Source of the DNA: Alteromonas pelagimontana
GTDB lineage: Bacteria; Pseudomonadota; Gammaproteobacteria; Enterobacterales; Alteromonadaceae
Length of the DNA: 64,000 bases
Assembly (NCBI RefSeq): GCF_002499975.2
Contig: NZ_CP052766.1
Span: forward strand, 3,844,001 to 3,908,000
Direction of reading: 5' to 3'
Made by a program: the position numbers and the translations under genes. The notes under the pieces were generated by a model. That model did not search any database. It saw nothing but the letters and a program-made list of their open reading frames with translations, and had not been told where the DNA came from. Below are positions 30,221-39,467 of this stretch, piece by piece (within the stretch, counting starts at the first letter, position 1; each line of letters begins with the position of its first letter).

Positions 30221-32602
30221 GTGTATAAATGGTTATTAGTATTGCTGACGTTCGCCAGCAGTCAGTTGTGGGCGGTCACCACGAAACTGAGCGATTTCAC
30301 CGCTGCCATGTCTCGACATGACGGCTATATTCCTTTTTATTATGACAGCGAAAACGACAAAATCTTTTTAGAAATTACTGATTTTGATCAGCCCCTGTTA
30401 TTTCTTTCCAGTATGCCGCAGGGAGTGGGATCAAACGACATCGGGTTAGACCGGGGGCAACTCGGTGATACCCGTATCATTGAATTTGAGCGTTACGGTA
30501 ATAAGGTATTATTGAAGCAGCTTAATACGCAGTACCGCGCAGATTCTGATAATCCAGCAGAAAAAGCCAGTATCGATGAAGCCTTTGCGGACTCAGTGTT
30601 GGCGGGTTTTACTGTCGCTGCAGTCGATGGCGATAAAGTGCTCATCGATTACACACCTTACCTGCTAAGCGATGTGCACGGTATCTCGACCGCGCTTTTC
30701 CAATCCGAGCAAGGAAATTTCGCTCCTGACGCTTCTCGTAGTGGGGTGTTTTTGCCAAGAAGTAAAGGGTTTAAAAAAAACACTGAACTTGAAGCGCTCG
30801 TCACCTTCGGTGGAAAGAATGCTGGAGATTATGTGAGACAGGTAACGCCGGATCCCGATAGTATCTCTGTGCATCTTCATCATTCTTTTATTGAGCTACC
30901 CGATGATAATTATACGCCGAGGCCGTATCACCCTTATTCGGGGTATTGGAAGCGCGGCTATTACGACTACGCAACTGCCATATCTGAACCGATTGAAAAA
31001 CGCTTTATCACCCGTCATCGGCTAACAAAAAAAGATCCGGAAGCCAAAACGAGCGAAGCGGTAAAACCCATTGTTTACTATTTGGATCCCGGCATTCCGG
31101 AACCGGTGATGAGCGCTTTGAAAGAGGGGGCAAGCTGGTGGGATCAGGCGTTTGAAGCCATTGGTTATCAAAATGCGTTTCAGGTAAAAGTGCTTCCGGA
31201 AGGCGCTGATCCCATGGATGTGCGCTATAACATGATCAACTGGGTGCATCGCGCTACCCGGGGCTGGTCCTACGGTTCATCTGTAGTCGACCCCCGTACC
31301 GGCGAAATTATTAAAGGCAACGTAACTTTAGGCTCGTTGCGAGTACGTCAGGATTATTTGATTGCCCTTGGATTAACCAGTCCGTTTGATGGACAGCATG
31401 CCACTGAGGCGCAGAAGGAAATGGCGCTGGCGCGCATCCGCCAGTTGTCTGCCCATGAAGTCGGACATACGCTGGGAATCGCCCATAATTTTGCCGCAAG
31501 TGAAAATGGTCGCGAATCGGTGATGGATTACCCGCATCCCAAACTGTCGGTAGAAAATGGCAATATTGTATTGGACGACGCCTACGATACAGGCATGGGT
31601 GAGTGGGACAAATACACCATTGCCTTTGGATATCAGAATTATCCAAACGCGAAGGCAGAACAAGAAGGGCTTGCCAAAGCCATTGCTGAAACGCGCGCCA
31701 GCGGCCTGAAATTCAAAACCGACTGGGATACCCGCTCATCCAGTTATCCCTCAAGCAACGGTCATATGTGGGACAACGGCGACGATCCGTTAGCTGCCTA
31801 TGAAGACATAGTGGCTGTGCGCGAATTGGCATTAAAACGGCTGGGGATAAACTCTATTCCTGATAATGCCACTCTGTCGTCGTTAGAAAATGTGGTAGTG
31901 CCGATCTATTTACTACACCGCTATCAATTAGAAGCAGTAGCAAAGCAGGTAGGTGGACTGGTTTATGAATATGAACGTAAAGGCGATTACTCTAAACCGG
32001 TAGGGCAGACGATGGTAACGCCACAGTCGCAGGAAAAGGCCATTCAGCAATTGTTGGCGGCGACGTCGCCAGCGTTTCTGCAGTTTCCTGAAGGACTGAT
32101 TAGACTTATTCCTCCTACTGCGTTTGGTGATGATCTTACCCGCGAGGAATTTAACAGCCGTATGGGGCTGGCGTTTGATCCTCTAAGCGCCGCTGAATCT
32201 GCTGCTGATTTTTCGTTTTCGCTGCTGCTGAACCCTGAGCGACTCAACCGTTTATCCTGGCAGGCGACTCAGGCGAAGGCGTTGCCGGATTTGGAACAGT
32301 TGGTAAACCAGATTTTTACTATGCACTGGTATCGTGCTGATAACTCTGATTCCGGATTAAACCCGCGGTTGCGAATGGTAGCACTCAATGCGGTGATGCG
32401 TGCGTTGCAGAACCCTGATTTAGCCCCTGAGGCAAAACTGGCAATGGAAAGTGCGGTGGCAGAGTTTGAAGAATGGCTGGATGATGAAAGTAAGCTACCT
32501 GGCAGCAGCATTCTACAGAATCAACTCGAAGCCTATTGGGAAACTGGCAAGTGGGCAGGGGCGTTTGAAGTGAAACCTTTGCCGCCAGGTTCACCCATTT
32601 AA
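30221..32602 (+). CDS. Exported zinc-dependent metalloprotease (metzincin, DUF5117/DUF4953-like)
   Basis: The 793-residue protein starts with a signal peptide (MYKWLLVLLTFASSQLWA). A long N-terminal region follows (GYIPFYYDSENDKIFLEI ... LSSMPQGVGSNDIGLDRGQL) typical of the large secreted metalloprotease family with DUF5117 and DUF4953 segments. The zinc site is HEVGHTLGIAHN near residue 415, the extended metzincin HExxHxxGxxH, and SVMDYPHP serves as the Met-turn. It probably degrades proteins or peptides in the periplasm or outside the cell. The start is a GTG with GGGAG about nine bases upstream; no ATG nearby fits the signal peptide. A dispersed repeat follows the gene. The natural substrate is not known. 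Confidence 0.88.
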   Translation: MYKWLLVLLTFASSQLWAVTTKLSDFTAAMSRHDGYIPFYYDSENDKIFLEITDFDQPLLFLSSMPQGVGSNDIGLDRGQLGDTRIIEFERYGNKVLLKQLNTQYRADSDNPAEKASIDEAFADSVLAGFTVAAVDGDKVLIDYTPYLLSDVHGISTALFQSEQGNFAPDASRSGVFLPRSKGFKKNTELEALVTFGGKNAGDYVRQVTPDPDSISVHLHHSFIELPDDNYTPRPYHPYSGYWKRGYYDYATAISEPIEKRFITRHRLTKKDPEAKTSEAVKPIVYYLDPGIPEPVMSALKEGASWWDQAFEAIGYQNAFQVKVLPEGADPMDVRYNMINWVHRATRGWSYGSSVVDPRTGEIIKGNVTLGSLRVRQDYLIALGLTSPFDGQHATEAQKEMALARIRQLSAHEVGHTLGIAHNFAASENGRESVMDYPHPKLSVENGNIVLDDAYDTGMGEWDKYTIAFGYQNYPNAKAEQEGLAKAIAETRASGLKFKTDWDTRSSSYPSSNGHMWDNGDDPLAAYEDIVAVRELALKRLGINSIPDNATLSSLENVVVPIYLLHRYQLEAVAKQVGGLVYEYERKGDYSKPVGQTMVTPQSQEKAIQQLLAATSPAFLQFPEGLIRLIPPTAFGDDLTREEFNSRMGLAFDPLSAAESAADFSFSLLLNPERLNRLSWQATQAKALPDLEQLVNQIFTMHWYRADNSDSGLNPRLRMVALNAVMRALQNPDLAPEAKLAMESAVAEFEEWLDDESKLPGSSILQNQLEAYWETGKWAGAFEVKPLPPGSPI

Positions 32603-32689
32603 AACAGACTCGCTAAGGGACGGCAAACAGCTGTGCAGATTTTGGCTTCTGTTTGCCCTTACCCATACCAGCAACACGCCCGACGGTAA

Positions 32690-32847
32690 GAGCATGAATG
32701 AATAAAGATTCAGCCGTCTCAAGGGATAAGCAAAATTTCTCACCCGAAACGCCGTAAAATCATCCCTGATGGCTCTGCTGGAGCATCCATGCTCCAGAAG
32801 TTCGGCTAAGAAATTTTCACTTATCGCTTAATCATCATTCGCGATCT
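32690..32847 (+). repeat. Dispersed intergenic repeat, copy C
   Basis: The core is almost identical to copy B: CCGAAACGCCGTAAAATC, CTCTGCTGGAGCATCCATG, CTCCAGAAGTTCGGCTAAG. The hairpin CTGGAGCA-TCCA-TGCTCCAG is a perfect 8-bp stem here. The left flank is more diverged (GCATGAATGAATAAAG). It occupies most of the 281 bases between two convergent genes. Confidence 0.8.
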
Positions 32848-32883
32848 CTCCGGGCAACACGGCCCTGGTAAAATCCCTCAATT

Positions 32884-33681
32884 TTATACATCGGTGCCAC
32901 AAACCGAGCAGTGAGCGAATTTTGGTACGCGAAAGCATTCCCACTGCTGCGTTAGTCCGTCGAACAAACGCAGTTCGCTGACGGGGCAGTGGCCAAAGCC
33001 AATTAGTAACTGCATAGCCAGGAGCGCCTGTTGTACACCAATAATATTAACCACTGGCGAAAATATTCCCCCTTCAGTACAGGATAAATCCGGCGCCGCA
33101 AATAGCCGCTCGACGCACGCATAACAAGCGCATGATTCACTGGGGTTATAAACAAATAGTTGCCCCTCAAACCGAATGGCTGCACCACTGATAAGAGGTG
33201 TTTGCTGAACAACGCATGCGTTGTTTATTTGACTTCTGGAAGGCAGATTGTCGGTACAATCAAGCACCAGATCATGCTTTGCAACCAGTGCTGTAAGGTC
33301 AACAATGTTCGGCCGTTCGCGCCATATTTGTATGTTACAGGCAGGTTGCAAAGCATAAAGTGTATCTCTGGCGGCATCCACTTTATGTTGCCCTACCTGA
33401 TGGTCCCGAAACAATATTTGCCGAGGTAAGTTGGTGGCATCAACGTAATCGTCATCAACCAAGGTTAAATATCCTACGCCGCTGGCGCACAAGCTTTGTG
33501 CCGAAGCATTGCCCAGTCCACCCATTCCCATGACTAAAACACGAGCATTGAGCAGTTTTTCCTGCCCGTCCAGGTCAATTTGTGGCAATACAATCTGTCG
33601 ATTGAATCGCATTACTTGAGTCTTGCTAAGCGAATCTGGCATAGTGAGTAACGGTGCAAGTGAATAAATTTGAAAAGGCAT
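32884..33681 (-). CDS. moeB: Molybdopterin-synthase adenylyltransferase MoeB
   Basis: MoeB activates the C-terminal glycine of MoaD by adenylation before sulfur transfer. The 265-residue protein has the E1-like nucleotide site GMGGLGNASAQSLCASGVG (about 52-70), the arginine of NLPRQILF, DCTDNLPSR with the conserved aspartate, and two CxxC pairs (CYAC and CSVC) for structural zinc. A longer ThiF/MoeBR would add a rhodanese domain, which is absent. The start at 33681 lacks a good ribosome site. The ATG at 33642 (MPDSLSKTQVMRFNRQI) matches the family N-terminus better and may be correct. It is divergent from moaB across 75 bp, beside its substrate gene moaD. Confidence 0.9.
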   Translation of the reverse strand: MPFQIYSLAPLLTMPDSLSKTQVMRFNRQIVLPQIDLDGQEKLLNARVLVMGMGGLGNASAQSLCASGVGYLTLVDDDYVDATNLPRQILFRDHQVGQHKVDAARDTLYALQPACNIQIWRERPNIVDLTALVAKHDLVLDCTDNLPSRSQINNACVVQQTPLISGAAIRFEGQLFVYNPSESCACYACVERLFAAPDLSCTEGGIFSPVVNIIGVQQALLAMQLLIGFGHCPVSELRLFDGLTQQWECFRVPKFAHCSVCGTDV

Positions 33682-33756
33682 AAAATTCTGCCGTTTGAAC
33701 TACCAATGTACCACATTCTCAACATTCAGCCTGTATAGAATTTTTCAAGGAACATC

Positions 33757-34266
33757 ATGACAACTGCAAGCGTTGCGCTTAACATTGCTGTACTTACCAT
33801 TTCAGATACACGAACGGTGGAAACCGATACCTCTGGTGAGTATCTCGTAAATGCTCTAAAAGAGGCCGGTCATAATCTGGTGGCTCGGGAACTGGTGAAA
33901 GATGATATTTATGCTCAACGAGCCGTTGTGTCGAAATGGATCGCTGATGACAGCATTCATGCGGTGCTAGTCACTGGCGGCACCGGATTCACGCAGCGGG
34001 ATTCTACCCCCGAAGCGCTTAGCGTGCTGTTCGATAAAGCAGTAGATGGATTTGGTGAGTTATTCCGTAGCCTTAGTTTTGAAGAAATCGGCACCTCTAC
34101 TATTCAGTCTCGTGCGGTAGCGGGATTCGCTAATCGTACAGTTATATTTTGTTTACCAGGATCAACAGGAGCCTGTCGCACAGGCTGGGAAAAAATCATT
34201 AAAAGCCAGCTTGATGCCAGCTTTAAACCGTGTAACTTTGTGGGTCATCTAACGGGGCAGCACTAA
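33757..34266 (+). CDS. moaB: Molybdenum cofactor biosynthesis protein MoaB
   Basis: The 169-residue product matches MoaB: NIAVLTISDTRTVETDTSG, VTGGTGFTQRDSTPEAL (about 72-88) with the molybdopterin-binding aspartate, and FCLPGSTGACRTGWEKII near the C-terminus. The family adenylates molybdopterin before molybdate insertion; in E. coli Mog does this and MoaB seems dispensable, so here MoaB may be the working enzyme. AAGGAAC precedes the ATG. It is the first gene of moaB-moaC-moaD-moaE-modA-modB-modC, with TAATG overlap to moaC. moaA, moeA and mobA are not in this window. Confidence 0.93.
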   Translation: MTTASVALNIAVLTISDTRTVETDTSGEYLVNALKEAGHNLVARELVKDDIYAQRAVVSKWIADDSIHAVLVTGGTGFTQRDSTPEALSVLFDKAVDGFGELFRSLSFEEIGTSTIQSRAVAGFANRTVIFCLPGSTGACRTGWEKIIKSQLDASFKPCNFVGHLTGQH

Positions 34267-34745
34267 TGGCAGAATTCAGCCATCTTAACGCTGGTGGTGA
34301 AGCCAATATGGTAGATGTGACTGAAAAAGCCGTCACCATCAGAGAAGCAACCGCAGAAGGGTACCTTTATGCTTCTGCGGAAGTTATAGAAAAGATATCC
34401 TCGCATAATATTGCCAAAGGCGATGTTTTCGCTGTCGCCAGAATTGCTGGTATTCAAGGGGCAAAACGTTGCGCGGAACTCATTCCCCTGTGTCATCCTT
34501 TGCCTTTGTCGAAAGTCGATGTCACTTTTTCTATTGAAGCAGATAAAGCAAGAATTCAGGTGCGCTGCTTTTGCAAGTTGAGCGGCAAAACCGGCGTAGA
34601 AATGGAAGCACTTACGGGAGTCAACATTGCGCTGCTAACCCTCTTTGATATGTGTAAAGCCGTTGATCCGGGAATGCGACTGGAAGGTATTCGAGTATTG
34701 GATAAGAAAGGTGGCAAGACCGGCCACTGGCAAACGGACGTATAA
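34266..34745 (+). CDS. moaC: Cyclic pyranopterin monophosphate synthase MoaC
   Basis: MoaC converts the MoaA product into cyclic pyranopterin monophosphate. The 159-residue sequence has the family blocks NMVDVTEKAVTIREATAEG, AELIPLCHPLPLSKVDV (about 72-88, with the active-site histidine), KTGVEMEALTGVNIALLTLF, and the C-terminal KKGGKTGHW. The length is normal. The ATG overlaps the last base of the moaB stop, indicating translational coupling. moaD follows after seven bases. Its partner MoaA must be encoded outside the window. Confidence 0.96.
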   Translation: MAEFSHLNAGGEANMVDVTEKAVTIREATAEGYLYASAEVIEKISSHNIAKGDVFAVARIAGIQGAKRCAELIPLCHPLPLSKVDVTFSIEADKARIQVRCFCKLSGKTGVEMEALTGVNIALLTLFDMCKAVDPGMRLEGIRVLDKKGGKTGHWQTDV

Positions 34746-34752
34746 GAACATT

Positions 34753-34998
34753 ATGATTACCGTAAAATGCTTTGCCCAGGTAAGAGAAGTTGCTGGTGAA
34801 GGCCAGACTGTCATTCCCGCGCAGCCTGATATGACCATGCAAGCCGTGGTCGATTATTTGTCTGCCCAAGATGGAAAGTGGGCACAGGCATTGAGCGATG
34901 GTGTACTAATGGCATGCAATCATGTATTGGTCGATGGTGAGCACCCGGTAAGTGATGGCGATGAAGTGGCGTTTTTTCCACCGGTAACGGGCGGGTAG
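34753..34998 (+). CDS. moaD: Molybdopterin synthase small subunit MoaD
   Basis: MoaD is the ubiquitin-like sulfur carrier of molybdopterin synthase. The 81-residue product begins MITVKCFAQVREVAGEG and ends EVAFFPPVTGG, with the C-terminal Gly-Gly that MoeB adenylates and that then carries the thiocarboxylate. The frame can be read from 34645 inside moaC, but the ATG at 34753 gives the normal small size and family start. The stop TAG is immediately followed by the ATG of moaE, so the two subunits are translated in tandem. Confidence 0.94.
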   Translation: MITVKCFAQVREVAGEGQTVIPAQPDMTMQAVVDYLSAQDGKWAQALSDGVLMACNHVLVDGEHPVSDGDEVAFFPPVTGG

Positions 34999-35466
34999 AT
35001 GTTCGTTAACGTGACTTTTGATAATTTTAATCAGCAGGCATTGTATGATGAGTTGTGTTCTCAAGCTGCTGATAAGCCGTTTGGAGCAGTAGTGACATTT
35101 ACCGGTCTTGTTCGCGATTTCAATCACAGCGGTAGTATAGAGGGGATTGAGCTTGAGCATTACCCGGGAATGACAGAGGCCGCCATGAACCGCTTGGCTG
35201 AACAAGCTATTGCCCGTTTTTCCCTGGCAACCGCAGGTATTGTGCACAGAGTAGGTAAAATTGCTAACCATGAACAGATTGTATGGGTGGGGTGTGCTGC
35301 AATCCATCGCCAGGCAGCTTTTGACGGTGCATGTTTTATTATGGATGTTCTCAAGAATACCGTTCCGCTATGGAAAAAAGAATATCAGAATGGCCAGCCT
35401 GCATGGGTGCAAGCAAAAGAAAGTGATGAACGTGCTGCCACGAAATGGCTGCAACAGCAGAAATGA
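34999..35466 (+). CDS. moaE: Molybdopterin synthase large subunit MoaE
   Basis: MoaE is the catalytic subunit that adds two sulfurs to cyclic pyranopterin monophosphate. The 155-residue sequence shows GAVVTFTGLVRDFN near residue 29, IEGIELEHYPGMTE, HRVGKIANHEQIVWVGC, and the lysine-rich active site DVLKNTVPLWKKEY (about 115-128). The length matches the family. It starts directly after the moaD stop codon, and modA begins ten bases after its own stop, linking cofactor synthesis and molybdate uptake in one probable operon. Confidence 0.95.
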   Translation: MFVNVTFDNFNQQALYDELCSQAADKPFGAVVTFTGLVRDFNHSGSIEGIELEHYPGMTEAAMNRLAEQAIARFSLATAGIVHRVGKIANHEQIVWVGCAAIHRQAAFDGACFIMDVLKNTVPLWKKEYQNGQPAWVQAKESDERAATKWLQQQK

Positions 35467-35476
35467 AAAAGGCTAA

Positions 35477-36304
35477 ATGGTGATGATAGGGAAATTAATC
35501 GAGCGCATTGTTGCCGTACTTACGTTTGTAATAGCACTATGCCCTGTCTTTCTTTTCCCAAACCAGCTTTGCGCCGCGCAAGCCACACAAGAAGAAACGC
35601 TGCATATAGCGGTGGCCGCGAATTTTGCCAAACCGGTAAAGGCAATATCTGAGGAGTTTGAGACGCGCTCTGGCGTCCATGCAATCATTACCGTCGCCTC
35701 AAGCGGAACCTTGTATGCGCAAATAAAAAGCGGTGCCCCTTTTGATGTATTTTTGTCTGCCGATGCAGAAAGGCCATTACAGTTAGTTGAAGACGGACTG
35801 GTTGCTTCGAGCGCTGTGAAAACTTATGCAGTAGGGCGGTTAGCGTATCTTAGTCGCAGTTTGGCCGAGCCTGCCATCGATGATTTAAAAACTGCTGCTT
35901 TAGCTCCCAATGAAAAACTTGCAATCGCCAATCCCCGTCTTGCTCCATACGGATTAGCAGCCCAACAAACCTTATTAAAGCTGGCGTTGTGGCAACAGAT
36001 GCTGCCATCACTGGTCTACGGCAAAAATATACTCCAAGCCTATCAGTATTATATTTCCGGCAATGTCGATAATGCGCTGGTGGCGTGGTCGCTAATTAAA
36101 GATCGCAGTAGTCACGTTGTTCTTATTCCCGAGCATTATCATGAACCGATTGTGCAAAAAATGGCAGTGATGAAAGCAGCGGCACATCCCGAGGCCGCCG
36201 CTCGCTTTATGGAATATCTGCTGTCACCTAAGGTGCAAAAATCTTTAGATGATTGGGGGTATGGCCAGGCATTAGATACTCCAGGGGAAAGCCTTGGCAA
36301 CTGA
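35477..36304 (+). CDS. modA: Molybdate ABC transporter periplasmic binding protein ModA
   Basis: ModA captures molybdate in the periplasm and delivers it to ModBC. The 275-residue precursor has a long signal peptide (to about residue 36, QLCAAQA). The mature part opens with the family signature LHIAVAANFAKPVKAI. SSGTLYAQIKSGAPFDVFLSAD (about 75-96) follows with oxyanion ligands, then ANPRLAPYGLAAQQTL and a late VALVAWSL-type hinge. The last codons overlap modB by 11 bases. The start ATG 35477 has only a weak purine stretch upstream and probably depends on coupling to moaE. Confidence 0.94.
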   Translation: MVMIGKLIERIVAVLTFVIALCPVFLFPNQLCAAQATQEETLHIAVAANFAKPVKAISEEFETRSGVHAIITVASSGTLYAQIKSGAPFDVFLSADAERPLQLVEDGLVASSAVKTYAVGRLAYLSRSLAEPAIDDLKTAALAPNEKLAIANPRLAPYGLAAQQTLLKLALWQQMLPSLVYGKNILQAYQYYISGNVDNALVAWSLIKDRSSHVVLIPEHYHEPIVQKMAVMKAAAHPEAAARFMEYLLSPKVQKSLDDWGYGQALDTPGESLGN

Positions 36305-36974
36305 TGTTACTGCAATTTTACTGACCTTGAAATTAGCCGTTATAACCAGTGTGCTGCTGATGGCAATAGCTACACCCTTAGCCTGGTGGTTATCCAGAAG
36401 TCAGCACCCTTTGAAAAACCTGTTGCAGTCGATAATTGCTTTGCCGCTGGTGTTACCTCCAACGGTACTGGGGTTTTATCTGCTTATTGCTTTTTCCCCT
36501 AACAGCGCGCTTGGTCAGCTTTGGCTCACCACTACCGGTAGCCAGTTAGCATTTTCGTTCACCGGACTGGTAGTTGGCTCGTTAATATATTCTTTACCCT
36601 TTGCTGTGCAACCGCTTTACACCGGTTTTGTGCAACTGGATAAGCGTTATCTGGACGTAGCAAAAACACTGGGGATGAAACGCTTTACCTGCTTTCGTAA
36701 AATCGTAATACCTTTATGCCGTCCATTCTTCGTTATCGCCTTTGGTCTCAGCTTTGCTCATACGGTTGGGGAATTTGGGGTGGTGTTAATGATAGGTGGC
36801 AATATTCCCGGAGAAACCCAGGTGCTCTCCATTGCACTGTATGATCATGTGGAATCGTTGGAATACCAGAAAGCGCATTTACTGGCCTTCGGCCTATTGG
36901 TTTTCTCCTTTGTATTGCTAAGCATTTTGTATCGTTATAATCGCAAGGGGATAAACGAATGGAATTTGCAGTAA
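36294..36974 (+). CDS. modB: Molybdate ABC transporter permease ModB
   Basis: The 226-residue protein has about five membrane helices and the permease signature EFGVVLMIGGNIPGETQ near residue 160, the EAA-type loop that docks on ModC. The segment IIALPLVLPPTVLGFYLL (about 46-63) is characteristic of ModB. It forms the inner-membrane channel for molybdate. The frame begins at a TTG inside the end of modA; no ATG fits, so a TTG start with coupled translation is assumed. It overlaps modC by 16 bases. Confidence 0.93.
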   Translation: MATDVTAILLTLKLAVITSVLLMAIATPLAWWLSRSQHPLKNLLQSIIALPLVLPPTVLGFYLLIAFSPNSALGQLWLTTTGSQLAFSFTGLVVGSLIYSLPFAVQPLYTGFVQLDKRYLDVAKTLGMKRFTCFRKIVIPLCRPFFVIAFGLSFAHTVGEFGVVLMIGGNIPGETQVLSIALYDHVESLEYQKAHLLAFGLLVFSFVLLSILYRYNRKGINEWNLQ

Positions 36975-37975
36975 AAATTCTGCGTCCCCCGCACAAAATT
37001 GCCGATAATCAAATTACAACTCATCATACTACCCAACTATTGGGTCTTACCGGCCCTTCAGGCGCGGGTAAAACGACATTACTACGCTGTCTGGCAAAAC
37101 TTGAAGCCAACGCCACGGTAACCGGCAAATGGGGCGACGCCAACTTACAGCAAGCTCGTGTGGGAATGGTATTTCAACAACCTGCATTATTTCCTCATCT
37201 TTCTGTTGGGCAGAATCTTGCTTTTGCTGCTGACTTAGCATGCAGCCCTGGGTTTGCTATCGATGATGTATCCGAAGGGTGTAGCTGCTCGCACCTGGTA
37301 AATAAGATGCCGGCGCAGATCTCAGGTGGAGAAGCGCAGCGAGTAGCCATCGCCAGAGCTATCTTAAATTCTCCTGATATTCTGTTGCTGGATGAGCCTG
37401 TTAGTGCGATGGATCAGGCACTTAAACGTAAGACGCTTGCTTATTTGCGCCAACTTGCCACTGACGGGCTACCCATGATTCTGGTATCCCATGATTTGCG
37501 AGATCTCACCTTATTTTGCGACGCTCTGCTTTACATGGAAAACGGAAAAATAATGCAGGTAGGCGAGCCGTCTCAGGTTCTTGAAGGCGTCATCAACAAC
37601 AATCAAATGTCTGAGCAGTGGTTTAGCCTGTTAAGTGGTAGCGTGGTACAACATCACGCTAACTACAGTTGCTATGAAATTGAATGCGAAGATCAAAAAA
37701 TTTACGCCCGCCATCCTGTGATTGATAGTGGCGTTGCCAAAATAACCATTGATGCCAGAGAAGTCAGTTTAGATCGGCAGCATCGAAGCGAATCATCTAT
37801 CGTAAATGCTTTTGAATGCGAAATTGGTGATATTAACACGCTACCGGACGGGCAGGTTCTGGTAAGGTTAGAACGCCAACAGACCACGCTTTATTCCTTG
37901 ATAAGCCAGCTGTCGCTGGAAAAAATGGCGCTAGAGCGCGGGGAAACCGTCACCGCCAGGTTTAAAATGAGATGA
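36959..37975 (+). CDS. modC: Molybdate ABC transporter ATP-binding protein ModC
   Basis: ModC powers molybdate import. The 338-residue protein shows Walker A LTGPSGAGKTTLLRCL (about 30-45), Q-loop MVFQQPALFPHLSV, signature QISGGEAQRVAIARA (about 120-134), Walker B ILLLDEPVSAMD, and the switch histidine in LVSHD. A C-terminal TOBE region (about 275-335) is expected to bind molybdate and sense its level. Its ATG overlaps the end of modB. It closes the seven-gene moa-mod unit and converges with hemN, 57 bases away. No clear terminator was found in that gap. Confidence 0.94.
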   Translation: MEFAVKILRPPHKIADNQITTHHTTQLLGLTGPSGAGKTTLLRCLAKLEANATVTGKWGDANLQQARVGMVFQQPALFPHLSVGQNLAFAADLACSPGFAIDDVSEGCSCSHLVNKMPAQISGGEAQRVAIARAILNSPDILLLDEPVSAMDQALKRKTLAYLRQLATDGLPMILVSHDLRDLTLFCDALLYMENGKIMQVGEPSQVLEGVINNNQMSEQWFSLLSGSVVQHHANYSCYEIECEDQKIYARHPVIDSGVAKITIDAREVSLDRQHRSESSIVNAFECEIGDINTLPDGQVLVRLERQQTTLYSLISQLSLEKMALERGETVTARFKMR

Positions 37976-38032
37976 CGTTTCCTGATATTCTGATTATCGC
38001 TGTTCAGGTAATCGATTTCCCTGTTTCGGCAT

Positions 38033-39403
38033 TCAGATAACTTTGGAATACCGATGAAACTGCACCGATTGCTGTAAGTACGCGTCGAAGGTCATGCAAA
38101 TTATTCGAATAAGCAAGCGGGCATGAGGATGAACAACGATTCCTTGTGCAGTAACCTCCACTAATCCATCGTCTACAAACGTTTGTAATGATATCAGCTC
38201 CTGTTTGAAATAATCGCTAGCGCGAATACCAAACTGACTGTTCAGTACAGAAAAATCTGCACGTAAATGACACATAAGTTGCGTGATGATAGTGCGCCTG
38301 ATTTGATCATCTTCGGTTAACTCTATCCCTCTGCTAACCAAAGTTGATGCACTATCTAGCGCACCGTAATAGTTGCTAAGGTCCGTAGGATTTTGAACAT
38401 ATAAATTAGCAATTGAGCTTATAGAAGAAACGCCCAGCCCCAGCAGATCTAAATCTCCACGAGTGGTATAACCTTGAAAATTGCGATGAAGAGTACCGTT
38501 GGTCTGCGCTATAGCCAGTTCATCATGTTGTAGCGCAAAATGATCCATGCCAATGATCCGATATCCTGCACGGGTTAAACGCTGCGTCGCCAGCTTCATT
38601 AATTCGGTTCTGGCTGCGCCATCTCCCAGCCAGACATCTTTAATTTTACGTTGTGCGGCAAATTTTGAAGGTAAGTGCGCATAGCCAAACAACGATACCC
38701 GCTCCGGTGCTATGGCTTTTACCGCTGCCAGGGTGGTAGTAAATGTTTCTGGAGTCTGATGGGGAAGGCCGTAAATGATATCCAGATTTATAGAGTTGAA
38801 GCCTTCATTTCGGGCTTGTTCCGCTAAATCGGCGATATGCGCCGTGCTTTGCACTCGGTTGATCGCCGCCTGCACGCGATAATCAGTGTCTTGAACGCCA
38901 ATGCTTAAGCGATTATATCCTAATGCGTAAAGCGCTTTAATGTAATTCTTGTCAATTCGTCTGGGATCTACTTCAATACTACATTGCGTTTTTGCTGCAA
39001 AGTGAAAATGCTTCTGCAGCACTGTCATTAACCGGTGTTGTTGAGCGAGGGTAAGAAAACTGGGCGTACCGCCACCTAAATGCAACTGAGACACTTTCCG
39101 ATACCTAAATAATTTGCTGCGTAAAACAATTTCCTTTTCCAGATAATCAAGATATCGATCGGCTTTATCTTGTTGTCGAGTCACAATTTTATTGCAGCCA
39201 CAGTAAAAACACATGCTGTGACAAAAAGGGATGTGAATGTAAAGCGATAATCCTGTGGCAGTTGAATTTTCTGCCGCACGCGCTAAATCGCCGTCCTGAA
39301 CGTCCGACCTAAATTCCAGCGCCGTAGGGTAAGAAGTATAGCGGGGGCCTTGAATGTTGTACTTACTCAGTATTGCGGGATTAAACAGGTCGATAGCTGG
39401 CAT
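38033..39403 (-). CDS. hemN: Oxygen-independent coproporphyrinogen III oxidase HemN
   Basis: HemN is a radical SAM enzyme that decarboxylates coproporphyrinogen III to protoporphyrinogen IX without oxygen. The 456-residue product has YIHIPFCHSMCFYCGCNKI near residue 55, supplying the CxxxCxxC cluster ligands plus the extra HemN cysteine. It also has GGGTPSFLTLAQ, and the HemN-specific YKTPLxRY-like N-terminal segment YNIQGPRYTSYPTALEF. The YCGCNK motif and full length separate it from HemW. An FNR-type box lies 71 bp upstream of the start, as expected for anaerobic induction. Confidence 0.94.
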   Translation of the reverse strand: MPAIDLFNPAILSKYNIQGPRYTSYPTALEFRSDVQDGDLARAAENSTATGLSLYIHIPFCHSMCFYCGCNKIVTRQQDKADRYLDYLEKEIVLRSKLFRYRKVSQLHLGGGTPSFLTLAQQHRLMTVLQKHFHFAAKTQCSIEVDPRRIDKNYIKALYALGYNRLSIGVQDTDYRVQAAINRVQSTAHIADLAEQARNEGFNSINLDIIYGLPHQTPETFTTTLAAVKAIAPERVSLFGYAHLPSKFAAQRKIKDVWLGDGAARTELMKLATQRLTRAGYRIIGMDHFALQHDELAIAQTNGTLHRNFQGYTTRGDLDLLGLGVSSISSIANLYVQNPTDLSNYYGALDSASTLVSRGIELTEDDQIRRTIITQLMCHLRADFSVLNSQFGIRASDYFKQELISLQTFVDDGLVEVTAQGIVVHPHARLLIRIICMTFDAYLQQSVQFHRYSKVI

Positions 39404-39467
39404 GGCTGTAACTGACTTTACGCAGAAGAAGATTATCGAAGTGTAAAAGATATCTATTTTTCAAATA

